A stretch of 64,000 bases of DNA, from assembly GCA_051453625.1 (NCBI GenBank), contig JBOZIK010000001.1:71291697-71355696 (forward strand), read 5' to 3'. Numbering within the stretch: the first letter of the stretch is position 1; each line of letters opens with the position of its first letter. The position numbers and the translations under genes were made by a program. Of the stretch, positions 47,479 to 59,329 are shown piece by piece. Origin of the DNA: Welwitschia mirabilis. Its lineage: Eukaryota > Gnetophyta > Gnetopsida > Welwitschiales. A model generated the notes under the pieces. The model was not told the DNA's origin and did not search any database. It was given only the letters and a program-made list of their open reading frames with translations.

Positions 47479-48729
47479 TGTTTTAGTATGTATTTATGCA
47501 ATAGTTACGTCCTTTACTAAGTCTTATTAATCATAAATATTTACATAAACATAATATATTAATATAGATATGAGTGGATCCAAATGTCATAATCCATCAA
47601 AGGCACTAAGCAAAAAGAAAGAAGATTAATTTTTGTAAAGTATTATTAGATTTAACAAAATAAAAAGTGTAATGCAAGAAAAGTAAACACACTATGTAAC
47701 TGCAAATGCAAATGCAATCTACTCTAAATGTAATATCTATTTAACTACCAAATATTCTTATCTAAAGATTAGTCCTATATAACCTAGCTCAATCAAGGAA
47801 ACTATTACTAATACTAACCAATGTAGGCTATTAAGTACATATAATAGAATATGAAAAACATGCAATGATTAATCTAGGAAATGTAACATACAATGAAAGT
47901 TCTTAGACTAATGATTTTAACCTTAATAAAAGTTTCCCTTAATGAAATATATTAATTATGAAATGATCATAAAATCATAACCAACATAAACCATAAGTGA
48001 TGTGTACATGAATTTAATAAAAGTAAAATATGATTTTCATTAAAAGTCAAATCAACATCTTGTTAAAAAGTAGCAGCATCTCAATGAAGGAGACATAGCC
48101 TAATACTATGGAAGACTCCTCTTTATAACTAATAGATGAACTTTTAGTCCTTTGATCTCCTATCATGAGAATTTATGATGCAATAAAAGATAATCAAAGT
48201 TAAGGGTAAAGGTAGTATTTATTTATAAATAAAGATTCAAAAATAGCAAATTTAATACATACAACCAAAATCCTAATAATTCATAGAAGGCGCATAATAC
48301 ATTATACAAGTTAGATGAAGTTTGATACATTGGACTAAAATTAGGTATCATTCTTCTAGTTTTCTAGACAATGGCAGGATGATACCACATTAAGAGAGTT
48401 CTATATATAGTCTTCATATTGGTATAGTTAGCATCCCAATCAGCATGTATGTGGTGTTATCCAAGTGATTATTTGAATGATGGACGAGATGATAGATTCC
48501 TTCAAGATTTTTCATCAAGTGAATTTGGCCTTATAGAACATTAATTCCTCCTCAAAATGTAGAGTACTATACTTGATCCAAAATACCTCCAAATGTGCTG
48601 GTAATTATGTATTTCTAGGATTTTCTCCTTGACTCTCAATGATTATCATTTTATGCTTAAAATTATATAAATGTCTTGTAAAACAACTTAAAATACCCCA
48701 TCAAAAACATACAATTTGGCATTACAACA
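47479..48729 (-). repeat. 5' LTR of element G (1,251 bp)
   Basis: On the plus strand it runs from TGTTTTAGTATG to TTGGCATTACAACA. It aligns with the LTRs of I (54876-56089, 62323-63586), sharing GACATAGCCTAATAC and TAACCAACATAAACCATAAG. Confidence 0.8.
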
Positions 48730-50137
48730 TGATGCATATTTATACCTAAGAATCTGATTTACCTTAATATATATTTGATATAAACATCTAAATCTTAAAT
48801 GTATATTTACATGCACAAAACACACTTATATAGTGGAATCAATCCAAAATGTCATACTCTAAAGAAGACTTACAAAAAGGGAATTAGAAAACTAATTTAA
48901 AAGAGATGAGAAGATGATATGATTTTTTAATTTTTTTAAATTAAAAGTAAGTTAAAAGTAATGCAAATGTAATGAATGTATGGATGAAAATGAAATGAAA
49001 TGAATTATTATGCAAATGTAAGCATAAAATCTAAATGCGAATACTAATCAATTTGTTAATCTAGTGTTATTTAAATTAGTTTGTATAACCCATATCAATC
49101 ATAAAATGATGTTACTAGATTGTAATTAATATGAACTATAAGAAAGATAAGATAATTTTATAAAAAGAATATAATTCAATCAATCTTTATTCATCAATCA
49201 AACTATTTACATCCATTTACAAGAAAAAAACTTTTTTTAATGGAAATATCATAATCCAACACTAAAGGAAACTTAATCAAAAGCTAAGATGAACCCCTCT
49301 ATTCCTTTAATCTCTAATTTATTATAAGATTAAGATGTATTAATGATAATAAAATATGATTCACAAAGATCTATTTATAGCAAGATTAGTAGTTGATTAG
49401 GCCAAAGGATGTGATGTGAAAGGGTATAATAAAAACTAACTTTTGTTATAAAGAGAATTAATTACTGCTAATAACTAATTATTATCCTCCTAGTATCATC
49501 TAGACAATGAGGTAATAATGGTGACAATTACTCCTTAATACTTAACACCTATCACTTTAAAAATGCCCTAGGACAAGTTCTCTTGATTGTTATTTGGATG
49601 ACTAAGAGGATGACATCCTCAAATACTTCTAAATGCATAACACATGGCTACCTAGTGATAATTTGTCTAATATGTTACTTGGGATGTCATGTAAATAATG
49701 ATGTAGACAATGGTCCTAAACTTGGATTCTTTTATTGGAGAATTTCTATTAGTTGGTTAGGAGTATCATCTAGATGATGAAGTAAATGACACATGTTTCT
49801 ACCTCCATCACCTTCGATAGTTAACCCTAAGTATGATTTTCAGCTTTGATACTTTTTCATAGTTAAATTTATTGCTTAGATCTATTATCACTCATGTGAT
49901 ATCTATCATAGTTTTCATGATGTGAAGTATGCCTAATTCAATGCACTAATTTATTTTCTAATCATCCTCTCATAAGGTAAAATAGATAAATATTTGATTG
50001 GAATAGAAGAGTATTCAAATGCACTAGGAAATATATCTAGCTTATGTTAATCATAAAGCTCTAATGGAATTTTATCTAAATAACTTAAAAACATCCTTAA
50101 ATGTAATGTCAAATATTATTGATTTGGCCTTGCAACA
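48730..50137 (-). repeat. 3' LTR of element H (1,408 bp)
   Basis: The plus strand runs from TGATGCATATTTATACC to GGCCTTGCAACA, followed by TAGGCCTCCACTTAGCC, the inverse polypurine tract. A TATA-like CTATTTATAGC lies near 49370 (minus strand). Palindromic modules lie near 49565-49612 and 49755-49790. The open frame 49583-49777 lies within the LTR and is not a gene. Confidence 0.75.
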
Positions 50138-50639
50138 TAGGCCTCCACTTAGCCTCATTTGTATCTAATAAAATAAGAATGTAATTATAAATTACAAACC
50201 AACTTAGCAAAAATAAGTAATAATTTTAACACATAAATTAAGTTTAGAGATCATATCATAAAGGTTCTTGGTTATTACTAGTTCAATTTAATATTTTACA
50301 AAAAATTAAAAAGAGCACATGTCACATGCCTTATATCCTAGACGATGAGTTGAACAATATCCTAATTTGAATTATTTGAACTTCATTTTATATCTTTACT
50401 TAAAAAAAATGATTATGCCTCTATGAAGAATTATCTAAAATAAATAGTTTAAATAAAGACATTAGATATGTTTCATTTTTCTTATATTAGACTCTTACTT
50501 AAATGTTTACCAAATTAAAAAGATAAAAATAAAACACTACGTATAAGAAATCATCAAGAGTTATAATAATAATTATTCAAAAACTCAAATATATATATAT
50601 GTTATAAGGTAGATATTTTGAGTACAATCAAAATGAAAG
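50138..50639 (-). other. Polypurine tract and 3' non-coding region of H
   Basis: The polypurine tract (inverse of GGCTAAGTGGAGGCCTA) lies at 50138-50155; the rest is AT-rich without a gene. Confidence 0.6.
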
Positions 50640-51880
50640 AGTCAAAAAAAGAATCCTTGATGCATCAATCTTCTCTAGGAACCATGGTAAACTCTACCTT
50701 AGAACTCATAGAAGTTTAAGAAGGAGGGCACTCTTCCTTAAGTAAGAAGTGGATACTTAACAATGTCTAAATTGTATATGTAACTTCTTTTACCTAAATT
50801 CATATTACCTCTAGAAGATTAACTACGATGTCTTGCTTAATTTACATAATATGAGTCCCCATCTCTATTATCTATTCTCTTCCATCATTTATTTAATACT
50901 TCATGAAATTTGTACTCTCTTATTTATGGACATCCTCTACCTTATATCAATAAAGTTTTCATTTATGATCTCTATAAGCTTTTAAATTATTCCTATAAGT
51001 AATGCCTGCATATACTCAATTATAACTAATTCTGAAATAGCTCTAGGAATGTACTACTATTATTACTTAGGCTTTCCAAAAATTTGAATCCTCATGTCCT
51101 ATATGTATCATGTAGAAGTCTGTAGATGTAGCATTTGATGCTTACCTATGAGCTCAAGAATGTTAAAGTATTAGAAGATGTCTTAGAGTAAGCATAAAAA
51201 GCCTTGTGTCTAAATATTTAGCACATCCATCATGAATCCAAATCTCCTCCATATGAAGAATGCTAAATCCATTTGCTCCTTTGCATAAACACTAATACAG
51301 TGTGTAAGTTTATGATCATGCAATTACTATTATGAAAATAAATATTGATGTTATGAATCACTCAATATGTAAGATCCTATACACCAGTGAAAGATGTGTA
51401 ACTAGTACTCCTCTCATGTCAAGTAGTATATCTAGTGGAATGTCCAACATCATGGTATAAGCATGTCTATCTTTTTGACCATCTATAGAGTGTATATGTA
51501 TGCTATCCAAACCTCCTAGTCTACTACCAAGGAAATGTATCTTAGAAAAATGAATACCTTATGACTATTAATCATCACTATTATCATATCTATCATATAA
51601 TCATCTGTGTCTTATCCCCTCTCTATTTGTAGTAAATCATATAAATGATATATCTTTATAGTGTACTAAGTGTCTTAGACATCTAGGATTCATCTTATAT
51701 ATAACTCAATCAATTTGTCATTTACCTTAGGATTAAGTCATCTCATGAATTCCGTAAAGATATTTTCTACTCTAATAGATGCTAACTAAATAGACTATGA
51801 CCTAGCAGAACAAGAAAAAGGATGAATTAGCTTAGCTCTCTTAACTATTAGGGCAATAATGGATTCTATCATAATCTATA
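50640..51880 (-). pseudogene. Third ORF of element H
   Basis: The minus-strand translation shows GLDSIHIHSIDGQKDRHAYT (near 51510-51455), MLDIPLDILLDM (near 51450), HLSLVYRILHIE (near 51395) and a FxWRRFG-like stretch (near 51245). These are the same landmarks and order as in Z and B. Stops and shifts are frequent. Function is unknown. Confidence 0.6.
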
Positions 51881-53759
51881 AAGAGGCTTCTACCTCTACC
51901 TTAACCTAGTTAGACTATGTCTTAGTATGTGATCTGCTAAAAATAACTCAAAATGCATATTATAAGGGAAAAAATGTATTTCATATCCATCACATAATAT
52001 ACCTTATAAAACTTAAGCATTTCTCTTTAAAAAATTAAGATTTAGTTTAAAATCATAAAACTTCATCTCCATCACTCCCTAACATGTGAATTAATTCATT
52101 ACAAATTGTATAAATAAAACAAAAAAAGAAAAATTAATAAATTTATGCATTTTTATATAAGACATGAAAATAGAATAATGTAAAAAGAGAGGTAACTAAA
52201 TCAAAAAATGGATCTAGTAGAAATGTAGAGCTCACACATTAATCATTTTGACTATAAGAATGAATATTTTTTACTAAATAACATAAGAGAAATATAAATT
52301 CTAAAAAGAAAAAAAGGAAGCTAATTCTATCTCATAAAGTGCACAAATTTGTATTTTTCACAAAATACTTAGTGAAATTCAAATCCTTTGGATCAAAACA
52401 ATGAGCCTGAAAAATTAAACATTCTACATAAAGGTGGAATTTAAAAAGGTTCATAAATTAGAGAAATAAGCAAGACACATGAAACACATTTCATTTTATA
52501 AAAATTATCTTAAATTTAATATCTAGAGGGTAGATCTAATAAAATGGAGCTATTTGGACATTAGTGAAAGAAAGAACACAAATCCACTATCTTGAAAATA
52601 GAGGAAAATGGTGTAAAAATGAAAAAAAAAAAGCGAAAAAGGATTTATCCTATGTTTCTATAGCTATTATCTAGAGTATCATCTAGACAATAGCCCTAAG
52701 ATAACTACTAGAGAATAGTAAATTTCATCCTTTTTTTCATCTAAAGAATATAATAAATAAGAGTGTTTTTAAAAGTGTTTTTAAATTTTAAGAGAAGGTA
52801 GCACTTAAATGAAGAAGATGGAAGTAAACATGCCTTAAAAAATCTCCATTAAGATTAAAAGATAAAAAATAAAATGAAACACTACATGGATGGATTAGTA
52901 AGACAGTATTTTAATTGAGAAAATTAGGTTTTTTTTTTTTTTTTGGAGTGAGGGGTTAAATTTTATTTTGAGTTTTATAAAGTATGAGATTTATTAATGC
53001 ATTATAATGATTATAAAGGAATAAAGGAAATGATTAAAGAGGATCAAAGTTATGTCATCGTATCTATTATCTAATGGATGATAGGGTGGATGATTATCAA
53101 TAATCACATTTTTGTAAATTCATGAGGTTAGGTAATCAAGTAGAAGAATTTTCTTGGGATGAGGACCAATGAAAAAATATTATTCCCCTTATTATCTAAA
53201 TGATATAGGGGATGACAGACTTAACATTAAGAAAATTAAGAATTTAGGATTAAGACCTGAATGAAAATAATACATAAAATAAAGAAATTTTTGGATAACT
53301 AAATTTAGATGTAAGTGAATTAAGAAGTTTGTAGGAGCATGGTGGAAGTGGCCATGAAAATTATCATAGAATGAACATCTGATAACTATAAGAAAATGGT
53401 CAAGGATATGATGATTTTACATCAAGACCTAAGAATTCTAAAAAATAATATTAGAAAATAACAAGGTTCTTACTATTATTTATGAAAAGATAAAGTGAAT
53501 AACTTTAGAAAGACAGATTTGATATAATGAGTAATGAAAATTTACAATATGGAATAAGAAAAAGATTAACTGTTTTGTCCTAAATTTTAATCTAAAAAGA
53601 TTTCTTAAAAAAATCATAACACTAGTTGATGTAAAAATGCATGATACAATAGAAGAATACCATAGTTTATCGTTTAATAACTATTAAAATCATAGTACTT
53701 AGGGTAAAACATCATCTAATGATTAATATACTAAAAGTCCCTTAAGGGTTTCACCTTGG
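51881..53759 (-). other. AT-rich spacer in H
   Basis: No gene is seen. Palindromic modules lie near 52660-52705, 53055-53100 and 53180-53222. The segment corresponds to 39921-41515 of B, inverted. Confidence 0.5.
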
Positions 53760-53970
53760 AGTGATGGAATTAAGTAAAGTATCAAAAAATACCATTCATC
53801 AAGATGATGGGAATGAAAACACTACCAAAAGAGTAAGGATTCATAAGAAAAGCTAAATCATAAAAAAATGACCCTTTTATGGAGTTCCCTAAGCTACCAT
53901 AACACACTTCTAAATGTTCCTTTTAGAAAACTTTATCCCAATGTACTTATGATAGGACATCATGGCATAT
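53760..53970 (-). repeat. Conserved non-coding block, copy in H
   Basis: Weaker than the other copies. Recognisable parts are ATGGAGTTCCCTAAGCTACC and TGATAGGACATCATGGC on the plus strand. Confidence 0.6.
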
Positions 53971-54389
53971 TTTTTTAGGAGTATTAAATTTTTTATTTTA
54001 TTTGATTCCCTCTTTGCATTTTTAATTATTTTTATTAACTTAAAATTCCATTTTAAAGCATTGATTAATCATTAAAGTAATAAGATAATAAAGCACATGA
54101 CTACCAATAAGTATTTGATTAACATAGTTGATGCTAAAATAAATTAATCAATAATATTAATAATTAGACACAGGAATTTCTAAAGTCTAGATAAATCTAA
54201 TATTTTCACATAATTCCCAAAGTAAGAGATTACTTGATCATAATAAATACTAAAAAATTCAAACATGGATCAAATCAAAGATGATTAAGTAGTATCATAA
54301 CTTAAATCAAGAAAAGGTACTAATAGAAAATTTAGAAAATGGAAAAGGAAAGATTTCCTTTCTTCTTAAGATAATCCTTTAAGTTAATT

Positions 54390-54875
54390 TATTTTACCAT
54401 GTTTGAGACATAAGTACAATCATCAGGAGATGTATAAATTTTAAGCATTTGTTCATTAACTTTCTAGATATCTTTTCTTTGTAAATTAGAAATCTTAATA
54501 AAGCCATTAGGATGTACTTTTTCAATAACATAAGAATCTAATCATTTAGAGGTCAACCTATTACATAAGAAATGCACTCAGGTATTATATAGTAACATTA
54601 ATTGACTAGGTTTAAAAGATTTATGAGTGAGATTTTAATCAGGCTTGTATTTGGCTTAGGATTTATGAATGAGTTGACAATGAATGGCACTAATGTATTT
54701 CTTATCCAACTAATGTAAGTGGGATAGTTTATAATGGATGTTTTCATGATCATTCAATACATCATGTAAGTGAATGATGTGATAAGAGTTTTAGTAAACA
54801 TCAATTCAAAGCATATAATTTGTACTATACAAGTTCATTAAGTGAATAACCAAGTAAATTATACCAAGTAGTATG
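54390..54875 (-). pseudogene. Integrase C-terminal part of element H
   Basis: The minus-strand translation, starting at the insertion site, reads HILLGIIYLVIHLMNLY and continues to IEKVHPNGFIKISNLQRKDI (near 54520-54460) and KVNEQMLKIY (near 54450-54425). This aligns with the tail of the B integrase. It is interrupted at 54876 by the LTR of I and resumes at 63592. Confidence 0.75.
54871..54875. other. Target-site duplication of element I, left copy (GTATG)
   Basis: Identical to 63587-63591 on the other side of element I. Confidence 0.85.
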
Positions 54876-56089
54876 TGTTATAGTGTGTATTTATGTAATC
54901 ATTTATGTACTTAATTAAATCATTTTAATCATAAATACTTGCATAACATACATTGTAGTATAGATAAGAGTGAATCTAAATGGCATAATCCATTAAATAA
55001 ACTAGGCAAGAAACTAGAGAATTAATTTCAAGTAAAGTATTTTTATGTTGTCCTTTTTAGGTTCATAATGAAAAGAAAAATACAAGAAAATTAAACACAC
55101 TATGCAATGCAAACGAAGTCTACTTTAAATGCAATATCTACTCTATTACTAAGATTAGTCCTATTTAACTTAGATCAATCAAAGAAACTATCACTAATCC
55201 TAGTCAACCTAGGCTATCAAGTATATGAAACAGAATACAGAAAACATGCAATGATTAAGCTAGAAAATATAAAATGCATGCAATGAAAATCCTAAACTAA
55301 TGATTTTAACCTTGATAAAGGTATTCTTTAATGATCTATGTCAACTATATAAAATCATAACCAACATAAACCATAAGGTACATGTACATAAATTAAAAAA
55401 AGAAGATTTTCATTATTTATCAACTCAACATCCAATTGCAAATCTGCAACACCTCAAGAAAGGAGGCATAATCTAACACCAAGGAAGATCCCTCTCTATA
55501 ATAATGGATAGACCTCTTGCCTTTCAATCTCCTATCATAAGAATTTCTGATGCAAAGAAGATAAACATAGAGTAAGAGTAAAGGAGGTATTTGTTATAAC
55601 AAAATACACTTTAAATAGCAAATCTAATAGACATAACATAAATTCTAATGATGCATATGAGGTGCATGATACATTACATGAGTTAGGTAAAGTTTGGTGC
55701 ATTAACTAAAATTAGTGTCATTCTAACTATAATTTAAACGATAGTAAGGATGATGCCACATCAAGAGAGGTTTCATATTAGCTTTCATCTTCAGTCTAGT
55801 TAACATCTTAGCATATACATAGTATCATCTAGAAGTTTCATCTAGATGATGAAGGGAATCATAGTATTTTAAAAGTTATTTATCAAAGCATTGAAGATCA
55901 TTAAGTCCTCCTTAGAATTTAAAGTATCAAAATTATTTCAAAATATCTTTAAATGTACTAGTCATTATGTATTTCTATGATTTTCTTGTTATATTTTAAT
56001 AATAATTAAAATCCACTTAAATGTATTGAAATTAATTATAAAACTACATAAAATATTCTATAAAAATATACACTTTAACATTCATTATA
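54876..56089 (-). repeat. 3' LTR of element I (about 1,214 bp)
   Basis: The plus strand starts TGTTATAGTGTGTATTTATG. The other end is decayed (TTCATTATA for the usual CATAACA) next to the inverse polypurine tract. It matches 62323-63586 with about one difference in five by eye over the first 200 bases. Palindromic modules lie near 55725-55752 and 55825-55862. Confidence 0.75.
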
Positions 56090-57866
56090 TCCCCTCACCT
56101 AGCTTCTTTAGTCCCTGAAAAAGTAGGTAAATAACTATAATTAAAATCTAATTTAACTAAGGCAAAATTAACTAGGGAAATGTAAATTAAGTTTAGAAAT
56201 CTAATTATGCAAGATCAAATTTGAAAATCAAATAAAGTAAATGTTTTACTGTAGTAGATATTGTAACCATGATGTCATTCACTATGTCATTTAGATGATT
56301 TGTAGAGATGACAACCTTTTAGAAATCTGATTGTAAAATAAAATGCCTGTAATTATACTTATCAAAAAACAATATCAAAACACTTATTACTATATTAGTC
56401 CCATACTTCAAACATTTATCACATTAAAAGACTAGAGATGGAATGTCATAAAAAAAAGAATCATTATAACATATAACCATAATAACTTAGAAAAATGATG
56501 TGCATGTATAATAAAAAACATAATAACTCAAGAATGATATTTATAAATCAAACATTTAGTTTTTAAGCATAATATAGAAGGAAAAATAAGTAATTATAAC
56601 ATTATTTCCTTCATCCATGATCTTCTAAATTACTTGGACAAACTACAAGTATTCTTTTATTAAGTACATGGTTTACTAATTAGTATCTATAATGGATATC
56701 AGTGAAATAATAGACGATCATAATTATACTAGTACATTATAGATATATATTATGAAAATTTAGAAATTACCTCTAAAATTTAAATTTTTTTCCTCAAAAT
56801 ATTCCAAAATATATATCTTTTCACTCCATAGGTGAATCAATACTCCTGTATTACATTAACATAAGAGTTAAAAAAGATGAAAATGCAAGTTAAGTATAAG
56901 TAATAAAAACAGGTACACTTTGGAGCAGTAGTATCTATGCAAAATAAGATTAAAAATAGGTGAAAAAAGATAAAACATAAAATATAATAGTGCTCAAAAT
57001 ATCAGTGCATCATTCACATGTTATTTAAATGATAAGGTGGATAACAAGGCTTTTAAAAATCAGAAAAAAAATAAAAGCATCAATAGAATAAGTTAGGCTA
57101 GTATGGGATTCAGGAGGTTTTAGAAAGTAATTAAAAAAAATCTAAGAAATGGAAAATAACAAGGAATTATGATAAATCAAGACATGATAAAAAGGTAAAT
57201 TTTAGAAAGAACCTAAGGCAAGAGAAAGAGGTATTAGGATATGATAATGCACTAAGCTAAGAAAGATTCTAAAATATGTCATGAACTCATAATTATTAAA
57301 AGATAGAATGCATTAAAACTTAAAAATAAGATTAAATAGCTAAACTCAAAGTGAAATCAAAAGAAAATTATCATTATAATCTAAAGGAACATAATTTGTT
57401 AAAGGAAAATAAACTTCTAAATAATAAAAACTCCAAGTGAAAATAAAAATTAATAATAAAACTACCAAATAATTAATTCCTAAGTATCTATATAAAAAGA
57501 GAGGGAAATAACTTTGAAATACCAAAGAGAACAACTAAGGAAAAAAACAAAAATGGACAACTAGGAACATCAAAAATATTATGTATGTACCATAAATTCT
57601 AACCTAGCAAACCATTAGAAAAGAAATCATAAAATCACCTAATTAATGATGCTTGAAATAATGCAAAAAATTCATAAGAGACCACTAAAATAGGCAGTGA
57701 TTATGATGATGCCAAGTAACTAATGTTTTTAATCAATGAATGATAAGATCAAAAGCTGCTTTGAAATAGACTCACCTACTCACATTGCAAATCATACTTG
57801 AATTCTTAAAAGTAAAATGATCATGTGGGAATACTATAAGCTTAATGAGTCTAGGAAATAAGTAAT
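56090..57866 (-). other. Polypurine tract and 3' internal non-coding region of I
   Basis: The decayed inverse polypurine tract is TCCCCTCACCTAGCTTC (56090-56106). The rest lacks any third-ORF similarity, confirming its absence in this family. Modules lie near 56270-56320 and 57005-57045. The open frame 57346-57534 is not conserved. Confidence 0.6.
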
Positions 57867-58081
57867 GCCTCTAATGATAACAAGAATACCACTGATCTTA
57901 TAGACTTAAAATGATAATTATTTTTTCATGATGAAAGGAGTGCAACCACATTTAGAGAAGTAAAGAGCCATGAAGCATTACTAACTGACCCCCTAATGGA
58001 GTTTCCATAGCTACCAATATTACTAGAGGTCTCTCTTAGGAAAATTTACCCCAATGTGGTAGGACATCATGGTGACTATGT
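57867..58081 (-). repeat. Conserved non-coding block, copy in I
   Basis: The plus strand shows ATGCCTCTAATGATAACAAG, AAAGGAGTGCAACCAC, ACTGACCCCCTAATGGAG and GGTAGGACATCATGGTGACT. Confidence 0.75.
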
Positions 58082-58509
58082 ATTTAGTATAAATACAATA
58101 GATCATGATCATTATTATTTTTTCCCATCAAAATAAATCTCACATAACCACATACTCTTAAAGATAAAGGTGAAAAAATAAGATGAAAAATAAGAAATAA
58201 CACCCATAAATAACTAAAGACTTACATCATTATGTGAAAACATAAAAAATCAAAGAATATTCCTTCAAAATGAAATTTATAGAAATTTGAATGTCTTAAT
58301 ATTAGGTGAATTAAATATTATCACTTGAAATAACCGAGTAAAAATTACTAGTCATGGTAACTCTATAAAGGATCAAGTTAAATATTTTTAAGTAATAGCA
58401 TAACATCCATTAAAAGAATTGATGAAGAAATAATTTAGATAATGGTAGAAGAAATTTAGAAACAAGTGCTTCTAGCATGTTCAAAATTTGATATCTAATG
58501 TATTTTTAA
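58082..58509 (-). other. Spacer between integrase remnant and conserved block in I
   Basis: Non-coding. It aligns with 31540-31960 of E and, inverted, 17241-17689 of A. Confidence 0.5.
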
Positions 58510-58625
58510 CCTTTATCCATTTTTTTAAATTTACCTAGTATTCAAATCAAAAATCTCAACAAAGCCATTAAAAAGATATTTGCTTTAAAAGATAAGGATC
58601 TAATCATATAGACTAAACTTGTTGT
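58510..58625 (-). pseudogene. Integrase C-terminal remnant in I
   Basis: A short minus-strand segment aligning with the integrase tails of B and H, at the same place as in A and E. It marks where the family joins back to the autonomous element. Confidence 0.5.
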
Positions 58626-59329
58626 GTAAAACTAAAAGTAGAAACTAAAGACAAAACCATAACAACATAAAATTAAAAAGAAAAACTGAGGCAAACTAAA
58701 ACTAAATTTTATTCAGATTTTAAATTCTATTCAATACTTTATTTTAAAGAATAAGAAATAAATAAAAAGAAAAGTTTATTTCCTAAAGCTATGATCCTAG
58801 TGTATTACACTTTTTTAAAAAAATAAGAACCAAATGAAATATTAACTAATTAATAAAACATAAAAGGTATATAATCATTTTTTAGTAAAATCAATTGGAA
58901 GTAAAAAATAGTAAATAAATAGGACTTTGATAGCACATTTTTCAAATTCTAAATAAGAGATGAATAAATGACAAATTTCATTGAAAAATAATATCTTATT
59001 AAAATAAAATAAATCATGATCATCATTATATAATGCATGTAAAGAAATACTCAAGGAAAAGATCTAGTAAGATTTTGAGGGCTCTTGATAATGTCTAGTA
59101 GTATCAAAAAGCTTCCTATTATTCAACACAAGATATGTATTTTATTTAAGGAAGTAAGATTTTTTTCAAGTATTATGACTAAATGGCATTTTGTTTCCAT
59201 AAAATGTATTAGCAATATAAGAGATAAAATTTCTTATAATTCATTAAAAAATAATCTCTTATCAAACTCATGATATAAAGAACTTAAAACATAAATTTCA
59301 TTCAAAAATTAATATTAAAAATGGGATAC
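58626..59329 (-). other. Decayed segment between the integrase remnant and ORF-X in I
   Basis: AT-rich, without landmarks. It corresponds to 32110-32380 of E with additional material. Two similar sub-segments (near 58975-59010 and 59225-59265) both contain an AAAAAATAATCTCTTAT-like string, suggesting a small local duplication. Confidence 0.4.

Larger units (their letters stand above)
46540..48729 (-). mobile_element. Element G: truncated Athila-like element (leader, start of gag and 5' LTR)
   Basis: On the minus strand this has a complete 5' LTR (48729-47479), a primer site (47475-47456), a leader with palindromic modules (near 47040-47080, 47165-47195, 47275-47300) and the beginning of a gag-like ORF (near 46720-46580) resembling B gag (SNSNI..K.RDL). 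Everything beyond about 46540 is missing; copia LTR follows. The right edge touches element H without any base between them. Confidence 0.65.
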
